Positions 47,005 through 57,003 of a DNA stretch of 64,000 bases are shown here, piece after piece. Position numbers and translations under genes: made by a program. Under the pieces are notes generated by a model. That model was given only the letters and a program-made list of their open reading frames with translations, searched no databases and had not been told where the DNA came from. Source of the stretch: Pandoraea pnomenusa (GTDB taxonomy: Bacteria; Pseudomonadota; Gammaproteobacteria; Burkholderiales; Burkholderiaceae); contig NZ_CP009553.3 of NCBI RefSeq assembly GCF_000767615.3, positions 4,650,001-4,714,000 of the forward strand. Direction: 5' to 3'. Position 1 is the stretch's first letter. Every line of letters begins with the position of its first letter.

Positions 47005-49659
47005 TCATTGCCCCGACGCGGAAGTGGGCGACGAGGATGGCGTCGAACCGGAAGCGCCGGGCAATGAGAAGATCGGTGTGCCGGCACTTCCCGGGCTTGC
47101 CGCGCCCGCGCGGCCCGACGACGTCGGACTGCCGTTCGGCGCGGGCCCCGCCCCGCCCGGCCCGTTCCACTCACCGGGCACGCCGGGAATCGTGTTGCCG
47201 TGCGGCGCGCCGGGTGTCGTCTGCGAGGGCGTGGAAGATGGGACGCCAGTTGACACCCCCGAGGCCGGCGGTACGCTCGCAGGCGACGCATATTCCGGCT
47301 GCGCCAGCACCGCGGACGCCACGGGCACCGGCAACGGTCCGCCGTCGCTCGCCGCCTCCGGCCGGGGCACCGACGCGGTGGACGGCGCGGATGCGGCGGG
47401 CCGCTTCACGGGCGCCTTGCGCCTGGACTCCGGTTCAGGGGACTTCGCGAAAAGCGACGTCACCCATTCCGACGCCCTCGTCCACCAATCGCTGTACCAA
47501 TGATGGTTGTCGGGCGCCTCGAATTTTGCGTTCGGATCGATCACCCTGGCGCGCAGCGCCCGCGAGAACACATCGCCGACGATCGGCAACGCGCTGTGCG
47601 CGCCCTGCCCCCAATAGTCGCTGCGCAGTGTGATGCGACTGTCGTTGAAGCCGACCCAGGCGCCCGCCACGAGTTGCGGCTGCATCAGGATGAACCACCC
47701 GTCGGCATTGTCTTGCGTCGTGCCCGTCTTGCCCGCCACGTCGGCGCGAATGCCGAAGCGCGTACGGATCGCACTCCCGGTGCCCCGGTTGACGACACCG
47801 CGCATCGTGTCGAGCAACGTATAGTCGTCGGTCCGCGAGAGCGCGCGCTCGGGGCGAGCCGGCGAAAACGTGGCGAGCACATCGCCGTCGCCGTTCGTAA
47901 TCTCGGTGACCATGGTCGGCTCGCGATACTCGCCGCCGTCGGCAATCGTGCCGTAGGCGGCCACCATCTCCTTGAGCGAGACAGGGCTCGTGCCCAATGC
48001 CAGCGACGGCACCGGATCGAGCTTGCTCTCGCGCACCCCCATCGCTCGCGCCAATCCGACCACGCGCGAAGGTCCGACGTCCTGCATGAGTTGCGCCGTC
48101 ACGGTGTTGCGCGATTGCGCGAGCGCATCGCGCAGCGTCATGGGCTTGTTGGTCGGCGCGGAATCGTCGCTGGGGCGCCAGATCTCGCCGCCCGCCAGGG
48201 GAATGTCGACGACCTGGTCGACGATGGTGTCCTCCGGCTTGTGTCCCTTGACGAAGGCCGCGCCGTAGACGAACGGCTTGAACGTCGAACCGGGCTGGCG
48301 CCGGGCCTGCTGCACATGATCGAAGGGATCGATCGTGAAATCGCGACTACCGACCCAGGCGCGAATTTCGCCGGTGCGCGGATCGATGGCGAGAAAGCCC
48401 GCCTGCACACGCGTTTTCGTGGTGCGCAAATTCTGCATGAAGGACCTGTCGGCCAGCAGCCGCTTCATTGTCGCCTCCGGTGCTTCGCCAGCCGCCACCG
48501 CATTGCGGTACTCCGCCGACTCACGCACGAACGACTGCACGAGCGCCGTGCTGTCGCGCCAGCCGCCGCGCGCCGACCAGTTCGCGTCCGCGATGCCCTG
48601 CAACTGGTTCGCCTGACGCGTGAGCGCCTGCGTGGCGATGGCCTGCAGACGCGAGTCGATGGTGGTGTGCACCACGAGGCCGTCGGAGTAGATGTTGTAG
48701 TCGTTGCGATCCGCCCAGCCGATCAGCCACTTGCGCAACTGCTGCGCGAAGTGCGGCGCGGGGCCCGGCGCTTCGGTCTGGCGCTCGAAGTCGATGCGCA
48801 GCGGGCGCTTTTGCAGCGCGGCGAGCTTCGACGCGTCGAGATCGCCGAATTTCACCATCTGCGCAAGCACCGTGTTGCGCCGTTGCAGCGCGCGCTCCGG
48901 ATTGATCACCGGATTGTAGTAGCTGTTGCCCTTGAGCATGCCCACGAGCGTGGCGGCCTCGACCACGTCCAGTTGGTCGGCCGACTTGTCGAAGTACGTG
49001 CGCGCGGCCATCTCGATGCCGTAGGCGTTGTACAGGAACGGCACGGTGTTCAGATAGGTCTCGAGAATCTCGGGCTTCGTGTACACGGCCTCGATCTTGA
49101 GCGCGGTGATCGCCTCCTTGAGCTTGCGCGTGAGCGTGGGTGCACGGCCGATTTCGTCGGGATAAAGGTTACGGGCGAGCTGCTGGGTGAGCGTCGAGCC
49201 GCCCTGCCGATCGCCGGAGAACGTGCGCAGCGCCGCCCCGGCCGTACGCTTCAGATCGATGCCATGGTGTTCGTAGAAGCGGTGATCTTCGGTGGCGATG
49301 AGCGCCTTGACCACATTCGGCGACACGTCCTTGAGCGCCACCCACTCGCGATTCGACGGGCGAAACTCGGCGAGCAGCTTGCCGTCGGCCGACAAGACCT
49401 GCGCGGGCCGGTCGATCATCGCGCGACGAATGTCGCGAATGCCCGGCGTGAACGGAATCAGGATCAACGTGTAGGCGATGAGCAGGCCCGGCGGCACCGC
49501 AATGGCGATCAGCACACCGCGACGCGTGGGGTGGCGCACGTGATGCCATGCACGCGCGGCATACGGTTGCAGGCGTTGCCAGAGGCGCCGGCCAAACCGC
49601 CCCGCCAGGGCGACGACATGCTGGAACAGCAAGAACAACGACGAAATCAGGCGCTTCAC
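47005..49659 (-). CDS. Class A penicillin-binding protein (bifunctional transglycosylase/transpeptidase)
   Basis: An 884-residue peptidoglycan synthase. A short cytoplasmic part is followed by one membrane helix (about 49-70). The GT51 glycosyltransferase has Glu124 in ATEDHRFYEHHG and GGSTLTQQLARNLYP. The transpeptidase has Ser458 in GSTFKP, SRN at 516-518 and KTGTT at 644-648. All catalytic motifs are intact. The last 145 residues or so (about 740-884) are a Pro/Ser/Ala/Gly-rich disordered tail of unusual length. The start is GTG at 49659. It is likely one of several PBP1 proteins of the cell. The gene is single, between the LysR and lldR genes. Confidence 0.92.
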   Translation of the reverse strand: MKRLISSLFLLFQHVVALAGRFGRRLWQRLQPYAARAWHHVRHPTRRGVLIAIAVPPGLLIAYTLILIPFTPGIRDIRRAMIDRPAQVLSADGKLLAEFRPSNREWVALKDVSPNVVKALIATEDHRFYEHHGIDLKRTAGAALRTFSGDRQGGSTLTQQLARNLYPDEIGRAPTLTRKLKEAITALKIEAVYTKPEILETYLNTVPFLYNAYGIEMAARTYFDKSADQLDVVEAATLVGMLKGNSYYNPVINPERALQRRNTVLAQMVKFGDLDASKLAALQKRPLRIDFERQTEAPGPAPHFAQQLRKWLIGWADRNDYNIYSDGLVVHTTIDSRLQAIATQALTRQANQLQGIADANWSARGGWRDSTALVQSFVRESAEYRNAVAAGEAPEATMKRLLADRSFMQNLRTTKTRVQAGFLAIDPRTGEIRAWVGSRDFTIDPFDHVQQARRQPGSTFKPFVYGAAFVKGHKPEDTIVDQVVDIPLAGGEIWRPSDDSAPTNKPMTLRDALAQSRNTVTAQLMQDVGPSRVVGLARAMGVRESKLDPVPSLALGTSPVSLKEMVAAYGTIADGGEYREPTMVTEITNGDGDVLATFSPARPERALSRTDDYTLLDTMRGVVNRGTGSAIRTRFGIRADVAGKTGTTQDNADGWFILMQPQLVAGAWVGFNDSRITLRSDYWGQGAHSALPIVGDVFSRALRARVIDPNAKFEAPDNHHWYSDWWTRASEWVTSLFAKSPEPESRRKAPVKRPAASAPSTASVPRPEAASDGGPLPVPVASAVLAQPEYASPASVPPASGVSTGVPSSTPSQTTPGAPHGNTIPGVPGEWNGPGGAGPAPNGSPTSSGRAGAASPGSAGTPIFSLPGASGSTPSSSPTSASGQ

Positions 49660-49762
49660 GATGGGGGACCGCGTGGCAAAGTCCGCATCCTACCAAAACC
49701 AGCGGGGGCGGCGGGTGCTGCGCGGGCGGCGTACAGGCGTACGAGGTTAACCGCGAGTGGCG

Positions 49763-50524
49763 TCAGGGCACGATCGGCACCGGGGATTCGGGCTCCAGCT
49801 TGCGCCACACGAAGCCGATGTGCTCGCGCATGATGCGCCGCGCTTCGTCCGGCTGACGCGTGCGAATCGCCTCCCAGAGCGCGAGGTGCTGCGCGAGAAT
49901 CGTCTCCGAGGCCTGTTCGCGCAACTCGGTCAGTCCGGCGTTATTGAGCGAGATGTGCTCGTAGAGCATCTTGACCACACTGCCCTGCAAGTGACGCAGC
50001 ATCGCATTGTGCGACGCGTTCGCAAGCGCCGTATGGAAGTCGCCGTCCAGGCGCGATTCGAGCACGGTGTCGCCGTGTGCGTGCGCAGCGACCAGTCCGT
50101 CGACCAGTTCGCCGATGCGTGCGAGGTCCTCGTCGGTGGCCCGCACCGCTGCCAGGTAGGCCGTGGTGCCTTCGAGCATCAGCCGGAATTCCAGCATGTC
50201 GGGGCGCAGTTCCGGGTGATCGCCTACGAGTTGCCGCCACGGCGAAATCAACCCCGTCTGCAACCGATCCGAGACATAGACGCCCGACGCGGCGCGTGTC
50301 TTGAGCAACCCGCGCGCAATCAGTCGCTGAAGCGCCGCGCGCACCGTCGAGCGGGCCACGCCAAGCGATGTCGCGAGTGCGCGTTCGCTGGGAATGCGCT
50401 CGCCCGGCGACCAGACACCTTCGATCAATCGGGTTTCGAGCTCGCGCGTGATGCGCTCGGTCAGATTGGGACCGCTCACGATGACGTCTCCTGCGACGTT
50501 GCCAATGCGGTGGATATCGGCCAT
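49763..50524 (-). CDS. lldR: GntR-family (FadR/FCD) regulator of lactate genes
   Basis: A 253-residue protein. The winged helix shows IPSERALATSLGVARSTVRA and the wing TRAASGVYVSD. An all-helical FCD ligand domain with metal-binding histidines (e.g. DGDFHTALANASHN, LAQHLALWEAI) follows. ATG at 50524. It is divergent from lldP, and a perfect palindrome of the TGGTNNNACCA type lies between them. LldR/LutR proteins of this class repress L-lactate genes until lactate binds. Confidence 0.87.
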   Translation of the reverse strand: MADIHRIGNVAGDVIVSGPNLTERITRELETRLIEGVWSPGERIPSERALATSLGVARSTVRAALQRLIARGLLKTRAASGVYVSDRLQTGLISPWRQLVGDHPELRPDMLEFRLMLEGTTAYLAAVRATDEDLARIGELVDGLVAAHAHGDTVLESRLDGDFHTALANASHNAMLRHLQGSVVKMLYEHISLNNAGLTELREQASETILAQHLALWEAIRTRQPDEARRIMREHIGFVWRKLEPESPVPIVP

Positions 50525-50630
50525 GCGCGGATCGGACCGCGAGGCGAACGCATGTCGCCTCCCCCGCATACGCCGTCGGCGCATGTTCCGGGCATGCCGT
50601 GATTTTGCTCCATCGGTCGTCACCCGCGAC

Positions 50631-50647
50631 AACTGGTACGACCAGTT
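50631..50647. promoter_or_regulatory. LldR operator candidate
   Basis: AACTGGTACGACCAGTT is a perfect 7+3+7 palindrome that contains TGGTACGACCA. The TGGTNNNACCA core is the known recognition pattern of FadR-subfamily GntR proteins such as PdhR and LldR. It lies 106 bases from lldR and 155 bases from lldP. Confidence 0.7.
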
Positions 50648-50802
50648 TGCCCGAACGTTTCCCGGGTGTCGATCATCGCGGCAGCCGGACATCACGTCCG
50701 AGCCGACCGTCGTGCCCCTGCCGCCATCAGCGCGTGCACGCGCGCACGGCATACAGCCCGAACGGGCATCAAAGCATCGATCACCAAATCGAGGAGACGT
50801 AA

Positions 50803-52500
50803 GTGGAAGTGTGGGTTCAGAACTACGTGCCGGGTGGCACGCTATGGATTGCGGCACTCATGGCCGCGTTACCGATTATCGTTTTCTTCGTTGGGCTGGC
50901 AGGGCTGCGCATGAAGGCGCATGTCGCGGGTGCGGTGACCGTTGCGCTCGCGCTGCTCATCGCCGTGGCGTATTTCGGCATGCCGGCGCGCATGGCCGCG
51001 ATGTCGGCCGTGTACGGCTTCGCATATGGCCTGTGGCCTATCGCATGGATCATCGTGACGGCGGTGTTCCTTTACCGGGTCGTGGTCAAGACCGGGCAAT
51101 TCGACATCATTCGTAGCTCGGTGGTCTCGCTGACCGACGACCAGCGACTGCAAATGCTGCTGATCGGCTTTTCGTTCGGCGCATTCCTCGAAGGCGCGGC
51201 CGGGTTCGGCGCCCCGGTGGCGATCACCGCCGCGCTGCTTGTCGGGCTGGGTTTCCAGCCGCTGTACGCGGCCGGTCTTTGCCTGATCGCCAATACCGCG
51301 CCGGTGGCGTTCGGTGCGATGGGCATTCCGATCATCGTGGCCGGCCAGGTGAGCGGCATCGACCCGTTCCACATCGGCGCCATGGCCGGGCGTCAGTTGC
51401 CCCTGCTCTCGGCCTTCGTGCCGTTCTGGCTGGTCTTCATCATGGACGGCAAGCGTGGCGTGAAGGAGACGTGGCCCGCCGCGCTCGTGGCCGGCGGCAG
51501 CTTCGCCGTGGCGCAGTACTTCTCGTCGAATCACATCGGACCGGAACTGCCGGACATCATCTCGTCGCTGTTCTCGCTCGTGTGTCTGGCCAGCTTCCTG
51601 AAGGTCTGGCAACCGAAGACGTCGGCCGCGCGCGGCGGCGCGACCGTCACGACCTCGGGCGGCGCCGCCGCGCTGGGTGGCTTCGGCGGCGGCGCGCCGC
51701 GAAGCCGTCAAGCCTCGCCTTACACCGGCGCCCAGATTCTGCGCGCATGGTCGCCGTTCCTGATTCTCACCGGCATGGTCACGATCTGGAGCCTGCCCGC
51801 GTTCAAGGCACTCTTCGCCAAGGGTGCCGTGCTCGCCTGGACGGTACCGGCCCTGCACGTGCCCGGTCTCGATCGCCTGGTTGCCAAGGCGGCGCCGATC
51901 GTCGCCAACCCCACGCCGATGGACGCCATCTTCAAGTGGGACGCGCTCTCGGCCACCGGCACCGCCATCTTCATCGCGGCGCTGCTGTCCATGGCCCTGC
52001 TCCGCATGAAGCCCGCCGATGGCGTGAAAAGCTTCTTCGAAACCGTCGCCGAGCTGAAAAAGCCCGTGCTGGCCATCGGTCTGGTACTCGCGTTCGCGTT
52101 CGTCATGAACTACTCGGGCATGTCGACGACGCTGGCGTTGCTGCTCGCCCATACCGGCGCGGCGTTTCCGTTCTTCTCCCCGCTGCTCGGCTGGCTGGGG
52201 GTGTTCCTGACGGGATCGGACACCTCGTCCAACGCGCTCTTCTCCGGCCTGCAAAGCACCACCGCGCAGCAGATCGGCGTGTCCAACACGTTGCTCGTCG
52301 CCGCCAACACCACTGGCGGTGTGACCGGCAAGATGATTTCCCCGCAGTCGATCGCCGTGGCGTGCGCGGCAACCGGGCTGATCGGCAAGGAAGCCGATCT
52401 GTTCCGCTTCACGGTCTGGCACAGCCTCATGTTCGTGGTGCTCGCCGGCCTGATCACGCTCGTGCAGGCTTACTGGCTCACGGGGATGCTGGTGCACTGA
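50803..52500 (+). CDS. lldP: L-lactate permease
   Basis: A 565-residue LctP-family permease with about 12-14 membrane helices that imports L-lactate (also glycolate) with protons. [20 protein letters not shown] is the family signature, repeated later as [13 protein letters not shown] and [20 protein letters not shown]. The N-terminus begins with GTG at 50803 after GAGGAGA. It is first in the operon lldP-lldE-lldF-lldG, which takes up and oxidises L-lactate to pyruvate. Confidence 0.94.
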   Translation: MEVWVQNYVPGGTLWIAALMAALPIIVFFVGLAGLRMKAHVAGAVTVALALLIAVAYFGMPARMAAMSAVYGFAYGLWPIAWIIVTAVFLYRVVVKTGQFDIIRSSVVSLTDDQRLQMLLIGFSFGAFLEGAAGFGAPVAITAALLVGLGFQPLYAAGLCLIANTAPVAFGAMGIPIIVAGQVSGIDPFHIGAMAGRQLPLLSAFVPFWLVFIMDGKRGVKETWPAALVAGGSFAVAQYFSSNHIGPELPDIISSLFSLVCLASFLKVWQPKTSAARGGATVTTSGGAAALGGFGGGAPRSRQASPYTGAQILRAWSPFLILTGMVTIWSLPAFKALFAKGAVLAWTVPALHVPGLDRLVAKAAPIVANPTPMDAIFKWDALSATGTAIFIAALLSMALLRMKPADGVKSFFETVAELKKPVLAIGLVLAFAFVMNYSGMSTTLALLLAHTGAAFPFFSPLLGWLGVFLTGSDTSSNALFSGLQSTTAQQIGVSNTLLVAANTTGGVTGKMISPQSIAVACAATGLIGKEADLFRFTVWHSLMFVVLAGLITLVQAYWLTGMLVH

Positions 52501-52572
52501 AGCCGTTTCCCGTAGCAGCGTCCGTCGCCGGCCACACGGCGGCGGACGTGTCGTCCCCCGTAGGAGACCCCC

Positions 52573-53340
52573 ATGAAAGTGGCCCTGTTCGTTCCCTGTT
52601 TCATCGATGCGCTGTTCCCCGAAGTGGGCATCGCCACCCTGGAACTGCTCGAGAAACTCGGTGTGACAGTGGATTACCCGCGTCGTCAGACCTGCTGCGG
52701 GCAACCGCTCGCCAACAATGGCTGCGAAGCCGACGCAGCCGGGACCGAAGCGCTCTTCGTCGAGAACTTCGCCGGCTACGAGTGCATCGTGTCGCCCTCT
52801 TCGAGCTGCGTGCATCACGTGCGCAAGCACCTGAGCGCGGCCGGCGAGTCGGAGCGCGTTGCGACGGTTCGCGCCAACACGTACGAGCTCACGGAATTCC
52901 TGCACGACATTCTGCAGGTTCGCGACTTCCCGTGGGCCAACTTCCCTCACACGGTGGGGCTGCACAACAGCTGCAGCGCCATCCGTCACCTGCATGCGGC
53001 GTCGGCGAGCGAGATTCCCGGCGAGCCGTGGTCGAAGGCGCGCACGCTGCTCGAAGGCGTGCCGGGCATCCGCTTCGCCGCCCCGCGCCGCCCGGACGAG
53101 TGCTGCGGCTTCGGCGGCACGTTCTCCGTGTCGGAGCAGGCCGTCTCCGTCAAGATGGGGCAGGACAAGGTTCGCGATCATTTCGACGCGGGCGCGCAGT
53201 TCATCGTCTCGGCCGACATGTCGTGCCTCATGCATCAGAAGGGCTGCGCGGCCCGCACCCGAACCCCCATGCGCTTCCTGCATATCGCGCAGATTCTCAA
53301 TGGGGTGGACGGCGGCGCGCGCGAGGAGGTCCCGGCATGA
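52573..53340 (+). CDS. lldE: L-lactate oxidation complex, Fe-S subunit LldE/LutA
   Basis: A 255-residue cysteine-rich protein with two CCG domains: QTCCGQPLANNGCEAD and DECCGFGGTFSVSEQAV. This is the LutA/LldE subunit of the flavin-independent, LDH-alternative L-lactate dehydrogenase. It overlaps lldF by four bases (ATGA). A GGAGACC site precedes ATG at 52573. Confidence 0.92.
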   Translation: MKVALFVPCFIDALFPEVGIATLELLEKLGVTVDYPRRQTCCGQPLANNGCEADAAGTEALFVENFAGYECIVSPSSSCVHHVRKHLSAAGESERVATVRANTYELTEFLHDILQVRDFPWANFPHTVGLHNSCSAIRHLHAASASEIPGEPWSKARTLLEGVPGIRFAAPRRPDECCGFGGTFSVSEQAVSVKMGQDKVRDHFDAGAQFIVSADMSCLMHQKGCAARTRTPMRFLHIAQILNGVDGGAREEVPA

Positions 53341-54782
53341 GCCGCACGACACGCGTCGATCACGCGAAAAACGCGGAGGCGTTTCTCGCCAAGACGGAAC
53401 ATGTGGCGTTCCACGACAAGCGACTCTGGGACCTGCGCATGAAGCGCGACGCGCAAGCGGCATCCATCGACGAATGGGAGACGCTGCGCACACTCGCCTC
53501 GCAGATCAAGGAACACACACTCTCCCGGCTGGGGGATTATCTCGAACAGTTCGCCGCGCGGGCCGAAGCCAACGGCGTGAAAGTGCATTGGGCGCTCGAT
53601 GCCGCCGCGCACAACGCCATCGTGCACGGCATTCTGGCGGCGCACGACGTCAGAACACTCGTCAAGAGCAAGTCCATGCTGACCGACGAGTGCGAGCTTC
53701 GCGAATACCTGGAACCGCGCGGCATCCAGGTGATGGAAACCGATCTCGGTGAGCGCATCCAGCAACTCGACAGGCAGCCGCCGTCGCACGTGGTCGTGCC
53801 GGCCGTGCACAAGTTGCGCGGCGACGTGGCGCAGTTGTTCGGCCGCACCCTCGGCACCGACCCGAACAACGACGATGTGCACTACCTGGCGGAAAGCCAG
53901 CGCCGCACGACACGCCCCGCCTTTCTCGAGGCGGGCGCCGGGATGACCGGCTGCAACTTCGCCGTTGCCGAGACCGGCACCGTCGTGGTCTGCACCAATG
54001 AAGGCAACGCCGATCTGTCGGCGAACGTGCCGCCAGTGCACATCGTGTCGCTCGGCATCGAAAAGCTGATCCCGCGCATGGCCGATCTCGGCGTGTTCGT
54101 GCGCCTGCTCTCGCGCAGCGCGCTGGGCTCGCCCATCACGCAGTACACCTCGCATTTCCGCGCGCCTCGTCCCGGCACCGAAATGCACTTCGTCATCGTC
54201 GACAACGGCCGCACCGCACGCCTGGCGATGGACGACTTCTGGTACTCGCTCAAGTGCATCCGCTGCGGCGCATGCATGAACACGTGCCCCGTCTATCGTC
54301 GCAGCAGCGGGCTGTCGTACGGCAGTACCTACGCCGGGCCGATCGGCGCCATCCTCAACCCCGCATACGATCTCAAACGCTACAGCGCGCTGCCGTTCGC
54401 ATCCACGATGAACGGGAGCTGCTCGAACGTCTGCCCGGTGCGCATCAACATTCACGAGCAGTTGTACAAGTGGCGCCAGATCGTGGCCGAGGAAGGCGAG
54501 TTGCCGTCCGTCAAACGCGGCCTGATCAAGGTCGCTGGCAAGCTGCTCGCCAATCCGGTGCTGTACCGGGCGTCGGTGAAATCGATGAACGCCGCATTGC
54601 ACCGGTTGCCTAACCTGCTGCTCTATAACCCGCTCAATACGTGGGGCAAGGGCCGCGACCTTCCCGATGCGCCGTCGCAGACGTTTCGTGACTGGTACGA
54701 CGCCAACCGACGCACGCTCGACGCGACACCGGACGCGTCGGCGAGCGACCTCGATCAATCGTCCACCCGGGAGACCCTGTGA
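53337..54782 (+). CDS. lldF: L-lactate oxidation complex, Fe-S subunit LldF/LutB
   Basis: A 481-residue iron-sulfur protein. The LUD domain (about 60-290) has AETGTVVVCTNEGNAD. Two 4Fe-4S clusters are marked by CIRCGACMNTCPVY and CSNVCPVRINIHEQ. The C-terminal part is the LutB C domain. It is the electron-transfer core of the complex with LldE and LldG. ATG at 53337 overlaps the lldE stop, preceded by GAGGAGG. Confidence 0.92.
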   Translation: MSRTTRVDHAKNAEAFLAKTEHVAFHDKRLWDLRMKRDAQAASIDEWETLRTLASQIKEHTLSRLGDYLEQFAARAEANGVKVHWALDAAAHNAIVHGILAAHDVRTLVKSKSMLTDECELREYLEPRGIQVMETDLGERIQQLDRQPPSHVVVPAVHKLRGDVAQLFGRTLGTDPNNDDVHYLAESQRRTTRPAFLEAGAGMTGCNFAVAETGTVVVCTNEGNADLSANVPPVHIVSLGIEKLIPRMADLGVFVRLLSRSALGSPITQYTSHFRAPRPGTEMHFVIVDNGRTARLAMDDFWYSLKCIRCGACMNTCPVYRRSSGLSYGSTYAGPIGAILNPAYDLKRYSALPFASTMNGSCSNVCPVRINIHEQLYKWRQIVAEEGELPSVKRGLIKVAGKLLANPVLYRASVKSMNAALHRLPNLLLYNPLNTWGKGRDLPDAPSQTFRDWYDANRRTLDATPDASASDLDQSSTRETL

Positions 54783-54784
54783 AC

Positions 54785-55408
54785 ATGTCCCGCGAAGCCT
54801 TCCTCGTTCGCGTGCGCGCGGCGCAACGCGTGGCACTGCGCGACGACGACCACCCGGCCGACGGCACCCGCGAGCCCTTCCCTCTGCCAGCCCTCCCTGT
54901 CTTCGAGACGCCCGCCGGAGACCGACACAAACGCTTCGGCCAGCAACTCGTCGCCATGGGCGGCAAGCTTGTGACACTGGACGACGCGCCGGCATTGACC
55001 CGGTGGCTTGCCGAACGCTTTCCCGGCGTCGCGCCGGTCACCGCGACGCCGCAGGCCCGAAGCGCCGTGCCGCTCGACGCTGGGCGGCCGCCGGCGTCGT
55101 TGCACGACGTTGACGTCGGTGTGGTGCGCGCCCGCTTCGGTGTGGCCGAAACCGGCTCGGTCTGGCTCTCCGAGCAGGAGTACGGCGTGAATGCGCTCGG
55201 CTATCTCGTGCAACACCTCGTCGTGCTGCTCGATCCGCGCGACATTGTCGACGGCCTGCAGGACATCTACCGGCTGCCCGATTTCGCATCGGCGCGGTAT
55301 GCGGTGCTGGTGACGGGGCCCTCGGCCACCGCCGATATCGAAGGGGTGCTCATTCAGGGCGCGCAAGGCGTGCGCTCGCTCACCGTCGTGTTGCTGTCGC
55401 GAGACTGA
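54785..55408 (+). CDS. lldG: L-lactate oxidation complex subunit LldG/LutC
   Basis: A 207-residue LUD-domain protein, the third subunit of the LutABC/LldEFG L-lactate dehydrogenase. GVVRARFGVAETGSVWLSE and LVTGPSATADIEGVLIQGAQ are typical. The start is ATG at 54785. GTG at 54779, which overlaps the lldF stop, is a close alternative. It is the last gene of the lactate operon, and no clear terminator follows. Confidence 0.88.
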   Translation: MSREAFLVRVRAAQRVALRDDDHPADGTREPFPLPALPVFETPAGDRHKRFGQQLVAMGGKLVTLDDAPALTRWLAERFPGVAPVTATPQARSAVPLDAGRPPASLHDVDVGVVRARFGVAETGSVWLSEQEYGVNALGYLVQHLVVLLDPRDIVDGLQDIYRLPDFASARYAVLVTGPSATADIEGVLIQGAQGVRSLTVVLLSRD

Positions 55409-55548
55409 ATGCATCGGAATGCCACGCGAGCGCGCGACAGTTTGTCGCATGACGCGCTCGTGTTTCCCCGCGCTTGACGCGCATCAAGTACGCAAGCGCC
55501 CCCCGCTTCTACCATCGTCCGTGCTCACTCACGACTTTGGACAACATC

Positions 55549-56250
55549 ATGAAGCACTCTCTCGGCGCCACGGCCATCGCCGCCGCGCTGCTCATCGGCG
55601 GCGCCATTTCCAGCACTTGCGCCAACGCGCAATCGTCGCAATCGTCACAAGGGGCGCCCGAAGCGCAGAAGACCTTCGGCTTCATCAAGGACAGCTCACA
55701 GGGCATCTACGCCGGCGACATCCTTGCGCGCGTGCGCGCCATCGGCATCATGCCGGACTCGCACGCGAGCGGCAGCGTGCTGCCGACGCTGGGCGTGACC
55801 GTCAACAATGCCATCGTGCCCGAACTCGACTTCACGTACATGATTCTCGACAACGTGGGTGTGGAGCTCATTCTCGGCATGTCGCGTCATCAGCTCACGT
55901 CGAGCCTCGGACATCTCGGGGGCGTGAACGTGCTGCCGCCCACGCTGCTGCTGCAATACCACTTCAACCACGCAGGCAAGATTCGGCCCTACGTCGGCGC
56001 GGGCGTCAACTACACCCGCTTCTGGAACAGTAGCCTGAATGCGGGCGGCACACCGATCTCGATCAAGAATCACAGCGTCGGTCCGGCACTGCAAGCCGGT
56101 GTGGACATCCAGATGACGAAGAACCTGTTCTTCAACGTCGACATCAAGAAGGTCTGGATGAAGACCGACACCTCGCTTGCCGGCGCCGATCTCGGCACCC
56201 TTCACATCGACCCGCTCATCGTGGGCGTTGGCATCGGCATGAAGTTCTGA
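55549..56250 (+). CDS. OmpW-family outer membrane protein
   Basis: A 233-residue protein with a signal peptide (ATAIAAALLIGGAISSTCANA) and a small beta-barrel of the OmpW family. AGDILARVRAIGIMPD is the N-terminal family mark. LPPTLLLQYHFNHAGKIRPY and GAGVNYTRFW follow, and the protein ends in Phe (IGMKF), the usual last residue for barrel insertion. It forms a narrow hydrophobic channel in the outer membrane. It is transcribed alone, between the lactate operon and a strong terminator. Confidence 0.9.
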   Translation: MKHSLGATAIAAALLIGGAISSTCANAQSSQSSQGAPEAQKTFGFIKDSSQGIYAGDILARVRAIGIMPDSHASGSVLPTLGVTVNNAIVPELDFTYMILDNVGVELILGMSRHQLTSSLGHLGGVNVLPPTLLLQYHFNHAGKIRPYVGAGVNYTRFWNSSLNAGGTPISIKNHSVGPALQAGVDIQMTKNLFFNVDIKKVWMKTDTSLAGADLGTLHIDPLIVGVGIGMKF

Positions 56251-56259
56251 TTCCGGTGT

Positions 56260-56302
56260 GGAGCGCCACAGGTGCCTGGCGGACGGTGGCGCTCCTTTTT
56301 TT
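56260..56302 (+). terminator. Intrinsic terminator after the OmpW-like gene
   Basis: A 10-bp perfect stem GGAGCGCCAC (56260-56269) with 56286-56295, a 16-base loop, then seven T. Confidence 0.85.
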
Positions 56303-56404
56303 CGCGTGTGGCCGGGCTGCCGCGAGTCCGCGTCGGCGACGCCGTGGGCGACGCCGGGCGATGCGTCAAATTGTCGCGTCCTCCCTACATGAGAACGCAA
56401 AGCA

Positions 56405-56434
56405 TTTACGTTGGCCGAAGACCCCGCCTACAAT
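56405..56434 (+). promoter_or_regulatory. Putative sigma-70 promoter of the DUF2946-receptor genes
   Basis: TTTACG (56405-56410), an 18-base spacer, and TACAAT (56429-56434), 44 bases before the DUF2946 start. The -10 fits well and the -35 is weaker. Confidence 0.45.
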
Positions 56435-56478
56435 GCCTGGTTCCGTGAATCTCACGTCGTCACTCCCCCGGCCCAGGC

Positions 56479-57003
56479 ATGCGCAAGCTCCGTCAGCATC
56501 GCGTCGCAATCGGGATCGCCTTGCTGGCGATCCTGCTGGCGGCGCTCATGCCTGCGATCGCGCAGTGGCGGGCGGCCATGCAGCAGGACCCGTTCGCGAT
56601 CTACTGCACGGCGACAGGCACGCAGGCCTCGCTCGGAACGAACACCACAGCGCGCGCCAATGCGCAGCGAGAGCCCGCTCACGACGGCCACTCCGGACAC
56701 GACGACGCACAAGCGCCGCCCACGCCGTCGCAAGCCGCTGAGCAACACAGCCTTCACGACGGCGCCGATCATTCGCTCGCGTCGGCCGACCACTGGGAGA
56801 AGTGCGGCTACTGCACGCTCTGGGCGCACCAGCCGCTCGTCACGACCGACGTTCTTACCCTCCCGCGCGCCGCTCAGGCCAGCATCGACCCCGCCCCCGG
56901 GTACGGGTACCGTACCACCCGCGCCCCCGCTTCCGCGCCGCCCTCGCGCGCGCACCGCCGCCCGGCGTCGCCTGATCCTTCCCGTGCCGGTCCCGACCGG
57001 TAA
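56479..57003 (+). CDS. DUF2946-type His-rich membrane/periplasmic protein
   Basis: A 174-residue protein with an N-terminal hydrophobic segment (VAIGIALLAILLAALMPAIA). A His/Asp-rich stretch has HDGHSGHDD and HSLHDGADH, and WEKCGYCTLWAHQP is the conserved Cys-His core of DUF2946. The tail is Arg/Pro/Ala-rich. Proteins of this family are often coded next to TonB receptors and copper genes. The histidines and the CxxC suggest metal binding in the periplasm, probably copper, but this is inferred. The TonB receptor gene follows after 214 bases. Confidence 0.7.
   Translation: MRKLRQHRVAIGIALLAILLAALMPAIAQWRAAMQQDPFAIYCTATGTQASLGTNTTARANAQREPAHDGHSGHDDAQAPPTPSQAAEQHSLHDGADHSLASADHWEKCGYCTLWAHQPLVTTDVLTLPRAAQASIDPAPGYGYRTTRAPASAPPSRAHRRPASPDPSRAGPDR

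Noticed and set aside
51279..53336. A 1167-codon reading on the plus strand that ends in lldF
   Set aside because: Only the part from 53337 is LldF. The rest runs out of frame through lldP and lldE and is Arg-rich filler.
50869..53493. Open frame of over 870 codons on the minus strand across lldP and lldE
   Set aside because: It is a mirror of the lactate operon codons, very rich in Arg, His and Glu, and has no domain. The plus-strand genes are certain.
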